Source: DASSQJ01 sp963726295
GTDB lineage: Bacteria; Actinomycetota; Actinomycetes; Actinomycetales; Dermatophilaceae
Length of the DNA: 64,000 nt
Assembly (NCBI GenBank): GCA_963726295.1
Contig: CAVSBW010000008.1
Location: forward strand, 164,552-228,551
Direction: 5' to 3'
Positions within the stretch are counted from its first letter, which is position 1; every line of letters begins with the position of its first letter. Shown here one piece after another: positions 9,479 to 18,074 of this stretch. The position numbers were made by a program, and so were the translations under genes. The notes beneath the pieces were generated by a model. The model had not been told where the DNA came from. It was given only the letters and a program-made list of their open reading frames with translations, and searched no databases.

Positions 9479-12256
9479 ATGACGCTCACCGACCGCCTGA
9501 CCGGCGACCCCACCGCCGGCGCGGACGAGGCCCTCGACGTGTTCGTCGACTGGGCCGGCGAGCGGGGCTTCACGCTCTACCCCGCGCAGGAGGAGGCCGC
9601 CCTCGCGCTGGCTGCCGGCGCCAACGTCGTCCTCGCCACCCCCACCGGCTCCGGCAAGAGCCTCGTCGCCGTGGCCGCCCACGCCCAGGCCCTCGCCGCC
9701 GGACGCCGCAGCTGGTACACCGCCCCCATCAAGGCACTGGTCAGCGAGAAGTTCTTCGCCCTCGTCGAGACCTTCGGTGCCGAGCAGGTCGGGATGCTCA
9801 CGGGCGACGCGGCGGTCAACCCCGGCGCCCCCGTCATCTGCGCCACCGCCGAGGTCCTGGCGAACCACGCACTGCGAGAGCGGGATGCCGCCGACGTGGG
9901 CCTGGTCGTCATGGACGAGTTCCACTTCTACGCCGAGCACGACCGCGGCTGGGCGTGGCAGGTGCCGCTGCTGCTCCTGCCCGACACCCAGTTCCTCCTC
10001 ATGTCGGCCACCCTCGGCGACACCCGCGCCCTCGAGGCGGACCTCGCCCGGCGCACCGGACGCGACACCGTGGCGGTCACCGGGGTGGAGCGGCCGGTTC
10101 CGCTCGAGTTCGACTGGGTGCTCACCCCCGTGCACGACACCCTCGAGCTGCTGCTGCGCGACGACCGCGCCCCGGTCTACGTCGTCTCGTTCACCCAGTC
10201 CGGGGCGGTGGAGCAGGCCCAGGCGCTCGCGAGCGTCGACGTCGTCTCGAGCGCCCGGAAGGCCGAGCTCAAGGAGGCCGTAGGCCACTTCCGGTTCGGC
10301 AAGGGCTTCGGCCAGACGTTGCGCCGGCTCGTGCTCCACGGCATCGGGGTCCACCACGCCGGGATGCTGCCCAAGTACCGCCGGCTCGTGGAGACACTCG
10401 CCCAGGCGGGCCTGCTCGCTGTCATCTGCGGCACGGACACGCTCGGTGTCGGCATCAACGTGCCGATCCGCACGGTCCTCTTCACCAGCCTGACCAAGTA
10501 CGACGGCAGGCGGCAGCGGGTGCTCCGGGCCCGAGAGTTCCACCAGGTCGCCGGCCGGGCGGGGCGTGCGGGCTTCGACACGATGGGCTACGTCGTGGTC
10601 CAGGCGCCCGAGCACGTCGTCGAGAACGCCAAGGCGGTCGCGAAGGCCGGCGACGACCCCAAGAAGCGCCGGAAGATCGTCCGGAAGAGGCCGCCGGACG
10701 GCACCCTGTCGTACTCGGAGGCGACGTACGAGCGGCTCGTGAGCGCAGACCCGGAGCCGCTGCAGTCGCGGATGCGGGTGACCCACGCGATGGTGCTGAA
10801 CGTCCTCGACCAGTGGGAGGGCCAGCAGGAGGCGCTGCACACCCTGCTCCTCGACAACCACGAGGAGCCCGAGCACCGGGAGCGGCTCGTCGAGCGCGCC
10901 GTGCAGGTCCTGGGCTCGCTGCTGCGGGCCGGGGTGGTCGAGCCTGACGACGGGTCCACCGCCCCGGACTGGGTGCCGCCCGACGACCCCGGCCCGGGGT
11001 CGGGCGCCGGCGTGGACGAGCAGCCGCCCGCGCCGGAGGACGACGAGGCCGGGGAGCCGGCGCCCGCCGGGCCGATGGGGGCGCTCGGCGCCGCCCTGGC
11101 CGAGGCCGGCCTCGCCCGCCCCGAGCCCTCCGCCGCCACCGGCTCGACGACACCTGCGTCCGAGGAGCCCGCCCCCGAGCCCCCGCGGGAGCCCAGCGCA
11201 CTCGAGCGCTTCGTCCGCGGCGACGGACACCGCTACCCCGAGGGGCCGTTCCAGGTGGCCATGGACCTGCACGAGGGGTTCGCCCTCAACCAGGCGCTGT
11301 CCGCCTTCGCCCTCGCCGCCCTCGAGCTGCTCGACCCCGAGGACCCCGGCTACGCCCTCGACGTCGTCAGCATCATCGAGGCCACCCTCGAGGACCCCCG
11401 ACCGGTGCTCATGGCGCAGCAGTTCGAGGCCCGCGGCGAGGCGGTGGCCGCGATGAAGGCCGACGGCCTCGAGTACGAGGAACGGATGGAGGCTCTCGAC
11501 GACGTCACCTGGCCCCGGCCGCTCGCCGACCTCCTCGAGCAGTCGCTGCGCACCTACCGGCAGACCCATCCCTGGGTCGACCCGAGCGACCTCCGCCCGA
11601 AGTCCGTGGTGCGCGAGCTGTTCGAGCGCGCGATGACGTTCGGAGAGTTCGTCGCCCACCACAAGCTGGCGCGGGCCGAGGGCGTCGTCCTGCGCTACCT
11701 CACCGACGCATACCGGGCGCTGCGCTCCACCGTGCCGCACTCGGCCCGCACCGAGGAGCTCGACGACATCGTCGAGTGGCTGGGCGAGCTGGTCCGCCAC
11801 ACCGACTCGAGCCTGCTCGACGAGTGGGAGACCCTGGCGAACCCGGACGACGAGGGCCTCACCGAGGTGCGCCCTTCGAGCGAGGGCCGGACCCTCACCG
11901 CGAACCCTCGCGCCCTGCGGGTCATGGTGCGGCAGAGCATGTTCCGCCGGGTCGAGCTGCTCTCCCTCGCGCGCTACGAGGCGCTCGCCGCCCTGGACGG
12001 CGGCCTCACCGCCGACGCCTGGCAGGACGCCCACGCCGAGTACCTCACCGAGTACGCCGACCTCGGGACCGGCCCGGCCGCCCGAGGCCCGGCGCTGTTC
12101 CGTGTCACCGAGGGTCCCGATCGGTGGGTGGCGGAGCAGCTCCTCGACGACCCGGAGGGGGACCACGACTGGCGCATCACCGCCGAGCTGGACCTCGCCG
12201 CCACGGACGAGGAGGGCGAGCCGGTGCTCGTCGTCACCGGCTTCGGGCCGACCTGA
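9479..12256 (+). CDS. DEAD/DEAH-box RNA helicase, Ski2-like (DUF3516)
   Basis: 925-aa superfamily-2 helicase. Motif I is TPTGSGKS (about 58), motif II is DEFH (MDEFHFYAEHD, about 145), motif III is MSATL, and motifs V-VI are GTDTLGVGINVP and HQVAGRAGRAGFD (about 320-370). RHGI-type residues VHHAGMLPKYRR lie between. The C-terminal half is the DUF3516 region found on actinobacterial Ski2-like helicases, interrupted by an acidic Pro/Ala-rich linker at about residues 495-575. A role in RNA turnover or ribosome-linked RNA remodelling is inference. The first ATG after the divergent mscS remnant is used; a ribosome site is weak. Confidence 0.92.
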   Translation: MTLTDRLTGDPTAGADEALDVFVDWAGERGFTLYPAQEEAALALAAGANVVLATPTGSGKSLVAVAAHAQALAAGRRSWYTAPIKALVSEKFFALVETFGAEQVGMLTGDAAVNPGAPVICATAEVLANHALRERDAADVGLVVMDEFHFYAEHDRGWAWQVPLLLLPDTQFLLMSATLGDTRALEADLARRTGRDTVAVTGVERPVPLEFDWVLTPVHDTLELLLRDDRAPVYVVSFTQSGAVEQAQALASVDVVSSARKAELKEAVGHFRFGKGFGQTLRRLVLHGIGVHHAGMLPKYRRLVETLAQAGLLAVICGTDTLGVGINVPIRTVLFTSLTKYDGRRQRVLRAREFHQVAGRAGRAGFDTMGYVVVQAPEHVVENAKAVAKAGDDPKKRRKIVRKRPPDGTLSYSEATYERLVSADPEPLQSRMRVTHAMVLNVLDQWEGQQEALHTLLLDNHEEPEHRERLVERAVQVLGSLLRAGVVEPDDGSTAPDWVPPDDPGPGSGAGVDEQPPAPEDDEAGEPAPAGPMGALGAALAEAGLARPEPSAATGSTTPASEEPAPEPPREPSALERFVRGDGHRYPEGPFQVAMDLHEGFALNQALSAFALAALELLDPEDPGYALDVVSIIEATLEDPRPVLMAQQFEARGEAVAAMKADGLEYEERMEALDDVTWPRPLADLLEQSLRTYRQTHPWVDPSDLRPKSVVRELFERAMTFGEFVAHHKLARAEGVVLRYLTDAYRALRSTVPHSARTEELDDIVEWLGELVRHTDSSLLDEWETLANPDDEGLTEVRPSSEGRTLTANPRALRVMVRQSMFRRVELLSLARYEALAALDGGLTADAWQDAHAEYLTEYADLGTGPAARGPALFRVTEGPDRWVAEQLLDDPEGDHDWRITAELDLAATDEEGEPVLVVTGFGPT

Positions 12257-12285
12257 CGCGGTCCCGGGCCGGCCGCCCAGGGGGG

Positions 12286-13476
12286 TCAGCGCGGAGCGAG
12301 CTGGCCGGCGTCGAGCCGGTGAGCGGTGGTGCGGAGGGTCTGGCGCGCCATGAGGCCCGAGGCCCCTGCCACGCGAAGGCCGACCTCCATCATCCGCCGG
12401 CCGAGCGGCCCGGGCACCTTCGCGCTGCTCGTCCGGGCACCGGCTCGCACGATGCCCTCCACCCGCCGCCGCCGGGCCGCCTCGTACCGGGCGAGGCCGC
12501 CGAGGCCGTGCTCCACCAGCGCGCTGACGAGCACGACGGCGTCCTCGAGGGCCATCCCGGCCCCTTGGCCCGAGCTCGGCGACGGCGCGTGCACGGCGTC
12601 CCCGACGAGCACCGTGGCGGGTCCACGCCAGGTGGGGACCCGGGCCAGGTCGTAGGTGTTGTCGCCGGCCAGCTCGAGCGCGCCGGTCCGGACCAGCTCG
12701 GTCATCGGTCCCGCATCGGGCGCGGTGAGATCGGCCAGCAGGTCCAGCCACTTCCGTTCCGACGTCGACCGACGCTCCTCGCGCCCGATCTCCGGCCGCG
12801 GCACGTTGGCGAACCAGACGACCTCCCCGGTCGCGAGCGGGAAGGCCCCGGTGAAGCAGCGGTGCCCGAACACGAAGTGCCACGCCTCCCGCGCCAGGGT
12901 CGCGGCCACCGGGGTGTCGCGGGTCAGCCCGCCGAAGTTGGTCAGGCCGAGGTAGCGCGCCGAGGGCGCGGCGGGGTCCAGAAGCGACCGGACCTGCGAG
13001 CGGATGCCGTCCGCGCCGACGACGACGTCGCCCGCCAGCACCTCACCGTCGGCCAGGGTGACCTCGACCCCCTTCGGCCCGTGGTCGGCGACCCCGGTGA
13101 CGACGGATCCCAGGCGGAGCCCGGCACCGGCAGCCATCGCGGCGTCGGCCAGCAGGGTCGACAGGGCCGAGCGCTTCATCGTCAGGGCCACCGTCCCGTC
13201 CGCGAGCGGTGTGCCGAGCGGCACCTCGCCGAGCAGCCGCCCGGTCGCCCCGAACATCCGGTTGGTCCGGCCGTGGTGGCCGACGCCCCGAGCCGCCTCG
13301 AGCATCCTGAGCGCGTCCAGAGCGTCGAGGCCGTTGGGCGCCACCGTGATCCACGACCCCTCGTCGGGGTCGAGCCGATCACGCCGCTCGAGGACGACGG
13401 CGTCGAACCCGGCACGACGGGCGGACAGCGCCACCGCAGCCCCGGCCACACCACCGCCGACGACGAGTAGCCTCAT
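12286..13476 (-). CDS. FAD-dependent monooxygenase
   Basis: 396-aa flavoprotein of the PHBH/UbiH-type aromatic hydroxylase group. The N-terminal Rossmann motif is LLVVGGGVAGAAVAL (GxGxxG), the middle DG motif is VVGADGIRSQVR (about 155) and the C-terminal FAD motif is VLVGDAVHAPSPSSGQGAGM (about 280). Such enzymes hydroxylate aromatic or polyketide-like substrates using NAD(P)H and oxygen; the substrate is unknown. The start is MRLLVVGGG at 13476 with GGAGG upstream; the longer frame includes operator sequence. Divergent from a marR gene with only 47 bp between, so it is probably the regulated target. Confidence 0.92.
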   Translation of the reverse strand: MRLLVVGGGVAGAAVALSARRAGFDAVVLERRDRLDPDEGSWITVAPNGLDALDALRMLEAARGVGHHGRTNRMFGATGRLLGEVPLGTPLADGTVALTMKRSALSTLLADAAMAAGAGLRLGSVVTGVADHGPKGVEVTLADGEVLAGDVVVGADGIRSQVRSLLDPAAPSARYLGLTNFGGLTRDTPVAATLAREAWHFVFGHRCFTGAFPLATGEVVWFANVPRPEIGREERRSTSERKWLDLLADLTAPDAGPMTELVRTGALELAGDNTYDLARVPTWRGPATVLVGDAVHAPSPSSGQGAGMALEDAVVLVSALVEHGLGGLARYEAARRRRVEGIVRAGARTSSAKVPGPLGRRMMEVGLRVAGASGLMARQTLRTTAHRLDAGQLAPR

Positions 13477-13499
13477 GATGAACCTCCGAGAATCAGACA

Positions 13500-13514
13500 T
13501 TTCGATATTCGAAA
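13500..13514. promoter_or_regulatory. Operator-like palindrome of the MarR regulator
   Basis: TTTCGA-TAT-TCGAAA is a perfect palindrome with 6-bp arms in the AT-rich 47-bp gap between the divergent FAD monooxygenase and marR genes, 9 bp before the marR ATG. Location and symmetry fit a MarR dimer site controlling both genes; binding itself is inference. Confidence 0.65.
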
Positions 13515-13523
13515 GATAGGTGT

Positions 13524-13988
13524 ATGGAGCCACGACGTCAACTCGTCGCCGAGCTCGGTGACGCGCTGCAGCGCTACCAGAGGAGCGTCCAGGCGTACGA
13601 CGACGCCGTGGGGCGGGTGCTGGAGCTCGGGCCGGCCGACCTCCGGTGCCTGGACTGGCTGGTCGACGGGCCGAAGACGGCGGGCGCGCTGGCGGTGGCC
13701 ACCGGGTTGCGACCGGCTGCGACGACGGCGCTCATCGACCGGCTCGAGGACAAGGGGCTGGTCGAGCGGGTCCGCGACGACGGCGACCGGCGCCGTGTGC
13801 TCGTGCGGATGACGGAGGAGGCGGCGCGGCGCACGTACACGCTGTACGCGCCGCTCGTGGAGGAGGGCCAGGCGCTCTTCGACGACGTCGGCGACACCGA
13901 GCTCGTCGGCATGCGTGTGCTGCTCGAGCGGATGCGCGAGATGACCGACCGTCACACCGGCCGGCTGCGCGAAGCCCCGCGCGACTGA
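13524..13988 (+). CDS. MarR family transcriptional regulator
   Basis: 154-aa winged-helix regulator. The HTH is at about 50-75 (TAGALAVATGLRPAATTALIDR), followed by the wing LEDKGLVERVRDDGDRRRV, the MarR hallmark. Helices on both sides form the dimer interface. The ATG lies 9 bp after the palindrome at 13500-13514, so the message may be nearly leaderless. It is divergently paired with the FAD monooxygenase gene and probably represses both until a phenolic or similar ligand binds. Confidence 0.9.
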   Translation: MEPRRQLVAELGDALQRYQRSVQAYDDAVGRVLELGPADLRCLDWLVDGPKTAGALAVATGLRPAATTALIDRLEDKGLVERVRDDGDRRRVLVRMTEEAARRTYTLYAPLVEEGQALFDDVGDTELVGMRVLLERMREMTDRHTGRLREAPRD

Positions 13989-14116
13989 GCCACGCCGGCC
14001 GCGAGCGCACGGGCGAGTAGCGCTGTCAGTCGCGGGCGCCCACCGGACGCGGCAACCTTCGACAAAGCACGGTCCACGATGCCGGGAGCCGGGCGCCCCT
14101 CGCCGACACTGGGCGG

Positions 14117-14956
14117 ATGCTGCTCCGCGACCGTCACCTCCTGCTCACCGGGGCCACCGGCACCATCGGCCGGCACCTGGCCGAGCAGGCCGTCAGACGC
14201 GGGGCTCGAGTCACCCTCGTCGCGCGCACCGTCTTCCCGCTCGCGGCGCTCGGTGACCGGCTCGGCGCCCATGCGGTGCCCGCCGACCTCACCGACCCCG
14301 CCTCGGCGGAGGAGGTCCGGGCGGCCGCCGAGCGCCTCGGGGGACCCGTCGACATCGTCGTCCACAACGCGGCGGTCGAGACGATCGGGCGGCTGGACGA
14401 GCTGGGGGCGGGAGACGTCGAGCGCACGGTGGCCCTCAACCTGACCGCACCGTTGGCGTTGACCCGGCTGCTGCTCCCGGGGATGCTCGCGCGGGGCGCG
14501 GGTCATGTCGTCATGGTCTCCTCACTCGCGGGCGTGGCCACCTTCCCCGGGCTCGGCGTCTACGGGGCGACGAAAGCGGGATTGACCCACGCCACGGCCG
14601 CCCTGCGCATCGAGCTCGCCGGGACGGGTGTCGCGACGACGGTCGTCGAGCTCGGTCCGGTGGCCTCGGAGATGATGGAGCGCGCCCGCCGTCACCCGGA
14701 GTCCGGCGGCTCGTTCGCTCGGGTCGAGCGACTCCGGGCACTGCGCGAGCTCGAGCCCCGCGACGTCGCCCGCGGCGTCCTCGACGCGGTGGAGGCCGGC
14801 CGGCCGGTCCTCCGGCTGCCCCGGCGCGCCGCGCCGCTCGCGGCCCTGGCCTCCCTCCCCCGCGACCTCGTCCGGCTGGTCCTGACGGGGCTCCCGCGCC
14901 GTGAGGACCCGTCCGTCACCGACCTCGGCGCAGCGGCCGGCGGGCGCACCCGGTGA
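14117..14956 (+). CDS. Short-chain dehydrogenase/reductase
   Basis: 279-aa classical SDR. The NAD(P) motif is LLTGATGTIGRHLAEQ at the N-terminus (TGxxxGxG), NNAG is replaced by HNAA (VVHNAAVE, about 82), the catalytic Ser is in MVSSLAG and the YxxxK pair is YGATK (about 152). The C-terminal extension after about 215 is Arg-rich and may touch the membrane (LPRDLVRLVLTGL). Its stop overlaps the next gene by 4 nt (GTGA), so the two are translationally coupled and probably work together. Substrate unknown. Confidence 0.9.
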   Translation: MLLRDRHLLLTGATGTIGRHLAEQAVRRGARVTLVARTVFPLAALGDRLGAHAVPADLTDPASAEEVRAAAERLGGPVDIVVHNAAVETIGRLDELGAGDVERTVALNLTAPLALTRLLLPGMLARGAGHVVMVSSLAGVATFPGLGVYGATKAGLTHATAALRIELAGTGVATTVVELGPVASEMMERARRHPESGGSFARVERLRALRELEPRDVARGVLDAVEAGRPVLRLPRRAAPLAALASLPRDLVRLVLTGLPRREDPSVTDLGAAAGGRTR

Positions 14957-15759
14957 TACAGCGCCCGGTCCGACGCAAGATCGCGGCCGCGACCTGGCGG
15001 GCGCCCTCGGAGGGGCGCATCCACGCCCGGACGGTCGTCGACGTCAGCGCCGCCCTCGACCACGTCGAGGGGTTGCGCACTGCCACCGGGGTGCGGGTGA
15101 CCCTCACCCACCTCGTCGGCGCCGCCCTCGGACGAGCGCTGCGCGCGGTTCCCGAAGCCCGCTCCCGGGTCGTGCTGGGGCGGGTCGTGCCCAGCGACGA
15201 CTGCACGGTGGCGTTCGCGGTCGACATCGCCGGGGGCCACGACCTCGGGCCGGTGCGGGTCCCGGACGCCGACCGGCTGACCAGCACCGAGGTCGCGCGC
15301 CGGGTGGAGTCGGCGGCCCGGACGCTGCGCGGCGACGAGGACCGCCACCACCGCCGCACGTCGGGGCTGGTGCGGCTGGCGCCGTGGTGGGCGATGCGTC
15401 CGGTGGTCGCCACGGCCGGGCTGCTCGCCGGGGGTCTCGGCACGCCTGCGTTCGGGCAGCCCGGGCGACCCCTCGGCACCGCCTTCGTCTCCAACGTCGG
15501 CACCGTCGGGCTCGACGAGGCGTTCCTCGCGCCGGTGCCCTTCGCCCGCACGTCCGTCTATCTGGCGGTGGGCGCGGTCCGCGATCGGCCGGTCGCGCTC
15601 GACGGGGAGGTGGTGGTCCGGCCCACGACCGTCCTCGTCGCGACGGCTGACCACCGCGTCCTCGACGGCGCCCACGCCGGCCGGCTGCAGCAGGTGGTGG
15701 TCGAGCACCTGGCCGACCCGGCCCGGCTCGACGAGGGCCGGACCCCGGACAGGGCCTGA
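14953..15759 (+). CDS. Stand-alone 2-oxoacid dehydrogenase E2-type acyltransferase domain
   Basis: 268-aa protein with the catalytic fold of dihydrolipoamide acyltransferases (PF00198). The N-terminal half has RIHARTVVDVSAALDHVEGL and TLTHLVGAALGRAL; the C-terminal signature TADHRVLDGAHAGR carries the catalytic His and the DG. There is no lipoyl domain and no E1-binding region, so it is not a normal E2 of a dehydrogenase complex; related free domains may act as acyltransferases on CoA thioesters. The GTG start overlaps the SDR stop (GTGA). Confidence 0.85.
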   Translation: MIQRPVRRKIAAATWRAPSEGRIHARTVVDVSAALDHVEGLRTATGVRVTLTHLVGAALGRALRAVPEARSRVVLGRVVPSDDCTVAFAVDIAGGHDLGPVRVPDADRLTSTEVARRVESAARTLRGDEDRHHRRTSGLVRLAPWWAMRPVVATAGLLAGGLGTPAFGQPGRPLGTAFVSNVGTVGLDEAFLAPVPFARTSVYLAVGAVRDRPVALDGEVVVRPTTVLVATADHRVLDGAHAGRLQQVVVEHLADPARLDEGRTPDRA

Positions 15760-15787
15760 GCCCAGGGCCCGGTCCCGGCCGAGGCCG

Positions 15788-16273
15788 TCAGGGTGCGCTG
15801 CCGGGCTCCAGCTGGCGGGCGAGGTACTGCTGGATGCCGACCCGCTCGATGGCGTCGAGCTGGGACTCGAACCAGTCGGCGTGCTTCTCCTCGTCGCGGA
15901 CCATCTCCTCGAAGACGGCCGCGGAGCCGTGGTCGCCGACGTCGTGGCACTCCTGGGCCGCGGCGTTGAACTGGGCCACCGCGGCGAGCTCGCTGGTGTG
16001 TGCCAGCCGCAGCATCTCCTCGGCGTCCTCACCGACCGTGATGGCGTTCAGCTTCTGCACGTTGGGGTGGCCCTCGAAGAAGAGGATCCGGTTGATGATC
16101 GCGTCGGCATCCTTCATCTCGTCGATGGAGAGGTCGTAGAAGACCTTGCCGAGCCTCGTGAAGCCCCAGCTGTCGAGCATCCGGGCGTGCAGGAAGTACG
16201 TGTTCGTGACGGTGAGCTCGAAGGTCAGCGCCTCGTTGAAGAGCTCGACGACACGGCGGTCAGCTGGCTGCAC
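15788..16273 (-). CDS. bfr: Bacterioferritin
   Basis: 161-aa four-helix ferritin-like iron-storage subunit. Helix A carries ALTFELTVTNTYFLHARM (ferroxidase Glu), and DEMKDADAIINRILFFEG has the Met typical of the haem-bridging position and the EXXH-like ligands expected; the second Glu/His set is in VRDEEKHADWFE. The GTG at 16273 is chosen because GGAGACC precedes it and the longer frame only reads the overlapping ferredoxin gene. It overlaps the bfd stop by 14 nt, so the two form one operon behind an iron box. Confidence 0.93.
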   Translation of the reverse strand: MQPADRRVVELFNEALTFELTVTNTYFLHARMLDSWGFTRLGKVFYDLSIDEMKDADAIINRILFFEGHPNVQKLNAITVGEDAEEMLRLAHTSELAAVAQFNAAAQECHDVGDHGSAAVFEEMVRDEEKHADWFESQLDAIERVGIQQYLARQLEPGSAP

Positions 16274-16493
16274 GGATGGTCTCCTCGTCGATGGTGGCCG
16301 CCCGCAGGTCCTCCATCGTGCGAGCCCGGTGCACGTCATGCTCGCAGACGATGGCCTTGACCGTGAAGACGCACCCGCCGCAGTCAGTGCCGGCACCGGT
16401 GACCCGGCAGACCTCGCCGAGGGTGACGGCGCCGCCGTCGACAGCGGCCGTGACCGAGGCGTCGTTGACGACCCGGCACTGGCAGACGATCAC
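16260..16493 (-). CDS. bfd: Bacterioferritin-associated ferredoxin
   Basis: 77-aa [2Fe-2S] protein of the BFD family. The four cysteines appear as IVCQCRVV at the N-terminus and DCGGC near residue 45. In characterised systems Bfd reduces the haem of bacterioferritin to release stored iron. The GTG at 16493 is preceded by GGGAGGAG; the ATG further upstream would translate through the iron box and is rejected. It is the first gene of the bfd-bfr pair, overlapping bfr. Confidence 0.92.
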   Translation of the reverse strand: MIVCQCRVVNDASVTAAVDGGAVTLGEVCRVTGAGTDCGGCVFTVKAIVCEHDVHRARTMEDLRAATIDEETIRAAS

Positions 16494-16553
16494 TGCGGCA
16501 CTCCTCCCGATGTCCCGCGGCCCGTCCGCGAGGTCAGGCAAACCCAACCACAC

Positions 16554-16572
16554 AAAGGTAAGGCTCACCTAA
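16554..16572 (-). promoter_or_regulatory. IdeR/DtxR-like iron box
   Basis: AAAGGTAAGGCTCACCTAA matches the DtxR/IdeR consensus TTAGGTTAGGCTAACCTAA at 15 of 19 positions. It lies 61 bp upstream of the bfd GTG. In mycobacteria IdeR with iron activates bacterioferritin genes from upstream sites, and this position would fit activation; repression of the divergent GNAT gene at 16650 is also possible. Confidence 0.7.
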
Positions 16573-16649
16573 TGCGTTCCCACGATGCGGATGGGTGACG
16601 CATGGCCGGCCGCCCGTACCTGCCGGTGAGGCGCCGCTAGCGTGGGGCG

Positions 16650-17261
16650 ATGACGAGCCTGCTCAGTGCCGGACCGCCCGAGGTCCCCGGGGTCTACCGC
16701 GTGTGCCGGCTGACCGCCGACGCCGGGGAGGACGCCACCCCCCGGCACGCCGACCCGGACCTCCTCGGCCACGTCTGGGCCGGGCCGTACCTCGCCTACC
16801 CGGACGCCGTCGCGTTCGTCGTGCGCGACGACGCCGGCGTGGCGGGCTACTGCGTCGGGGTGTCCGACACCGCGGCGTTCGAGGAGTGGCTCGAGACCGA
16901 GTGGCTGCCGCCGCTTCGGGCGCGCTACCCCGTCGGCAGCGGTGCCACAGCCGCGGACCGGGGCCTCGTCGGCCGGCTCCACGCGTGGCCACGCACCGAC
17001 CCGGGCCTGGTGCGCCGCTTCCCCGCCCACCTGCACGTCGACCTGCTCCCCCGCCTCCAGGGACAGGGATGGGGCCGCCGCGTCCTCGACGCGCTGCTCG
17101 GCGAGCTCACAGCTCGGGGAGCACCCGGGGTGCACCTCGGTGTGGACCCGGCCAACCTGCGCGCCGTCGCCGTCTACGAGCGGCTCGGGTTCGTCACGGT
17201 CGGGGGCGACGCCACCAACCGGCTGTTCGCCCGGTCGCTGAAGGGCGACCCCGTGCCGTAG
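16650..17261 (+). CDS. GNAT family N-acetyltransferase
   Basis: 203-aa acetyltransferase. The acetyl-CoA site is HLHVDLLPRLQGQGWGRRVL (motif A, Q/RxxGxG/A) at about 130-150, followed by GVHLGVDPANLRAVAVYERLGF, the usual motif B. The N-terminal 70 residues describe a large insertion seen in GNATs annotated with eukaryote-like O-GlcNAcase partners. Substrate unknown. Divergent from the bfd-bfr operon. Confidence 0.88.
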   Translation: MTSLLSAGPPEVPGVYRVCRLTADAGEDATPRHADPDLLGHVWAGPYLAYPDAVAFVVRDDAGVAGYCVGVSDTAAFEEWLETEWLPPLRARYPVGSGATAADRGLVGRLHAWPRTDPGLVRRFPAHLHVDLLPRLQGQGWGRRVLDALLGELTARGAPGVHLGVDPANLRAVAVYERLGFVTVGGDATNRLFARSLKGDPVP

Positions 17262-17353
17262 CGAGCGGTACTCGACCGGTACCACGATGCCGCCGAGGGC
17301 GGGGTCCGCGCCACGGCACGGAACAGGCCGGCGCGGCACCCTGTTGTACCCAC

Positions 17354-17767
17354 ATGGATCTGCACCCCGAGCTTCGGGAGCTCATCGAGTCCGGGCCACT
17401 CGCCCACCTCAGCACCATCAACGCCGACGGCAGCCCGCAGGTCAGCGTCATCTGGATCGGCCTCGACGGCGACCAGGTCGTCAGCGGGCACCTCGGCCAC
17501 TACGCCAAGCTGCGCAACATCGAACGCGACCCCCGCGTCGTCCTGTCGTTCCTCGGCGAGCGGGACCGTGGCGCGCTCCTCAACCCGTACGCCGTGCTCC
17601 ACGCCCGCGCCACGGTCGAGGCCACGGAGACCGCGTGGGACCTCCTCGACCGCCTCGGCAGGGTCTACCAGGGCCCGGACGCGACGTTCCCCGCGCCCCG
17701 CGCGCCGGGGTGGGTGGTGCGTTACGACATCAGGCGGGTCACCGGCGTCGGCGCCTGGACGGGGTGA
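17354..17767 (+). CDS. PPOX-class F420/FMN-dependent oxidoreductase
   Basis: 137-aa split-barrel flavin/deazaflavin protein of the pyridoxamine-5'-phosphate-oxidase-like superfamily. Typical features are LAHLSTINADGSPQVSVIW at residues 15-35 and YAKLRNIERDPRVVLSF at about 55-70, a pattern frequent among actinobacterial F420-dependent reductases. The start ATG at 17354 gives the usual length. Substrate unknown. A 92-bp gap separates it from the GNAT gene. Confidence 0.87.
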   Translation: MDLHPELRELIESGPLAHLSTINADGSPQVSVIWIGLDGDQVVSGHLGHYAKLRNIERDPRVVLSFLGERDRGALLNPYAVLHARATVEATETAWDLLDRLGRVYQGPDATFPAPRAPGWVVRYDIRRVTGVGAWTG

Positions 17768-17779
17768 GCGGCGAGTCGC

Positions 17780-17962
17780 TCACCGCACCACAGGCAGGTC
17801 GGCGTCCAGCCCGTGCGCCCGCCGACGAGCCTGCTCCTCGCGCAACCAGTCCTCGAAACGCTGGTGGCACAGCACCCGGTCGTTGCGGCGCCGAACCCAC
17901 TGGCATCCGGCCCACGCCCCCGCGAGGGCGGCGGCCACCCCCATCGCAACCCACCCCGACAT
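17780..17962 (-). CDS. Small single-span membrane protein, unknown
   Basis: 60-aa protein: one N-terminal hydrophobic helix (SGWVAMGVAAALAGAWAGC), then a charged Arg-rich tail containing a Cys-His (RVLCHQRFEDWLREE). The ATG at 17962 has AAGGGGG seven bases upstream; ATGs at 17989 and 18016 are alternatives without such a site. I recognise no family. It ends 12 bp from the PPOX gene on the opposite strand. Confidence 0.55.
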   Translation of the reverse strand: MSGWVAMGVAAALAGAWAGCQWVRRRNDRVLCHQRFEDWLREEQARRRAHGLDADLPVVR

Positions 17963-18074
17963 CGCGTCCCCCTTGTCGTCCGTTCCCATGGTGGGCCCGC
18001 CCCGGTGGGATCGCAACCGGAGGGCCGGCAGCCGGGGGCACCCGGCGCCCGCACGCCGGCCGGAACCGCTCGGC

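Noticed and set aside
9293..12883. Very long antisense frame over the DUF3516 helicase
   Set aside because: Product is Gly/Arg/Val-rich shadow translation caused by high GC; the plus strand encodes all helicase motifs.
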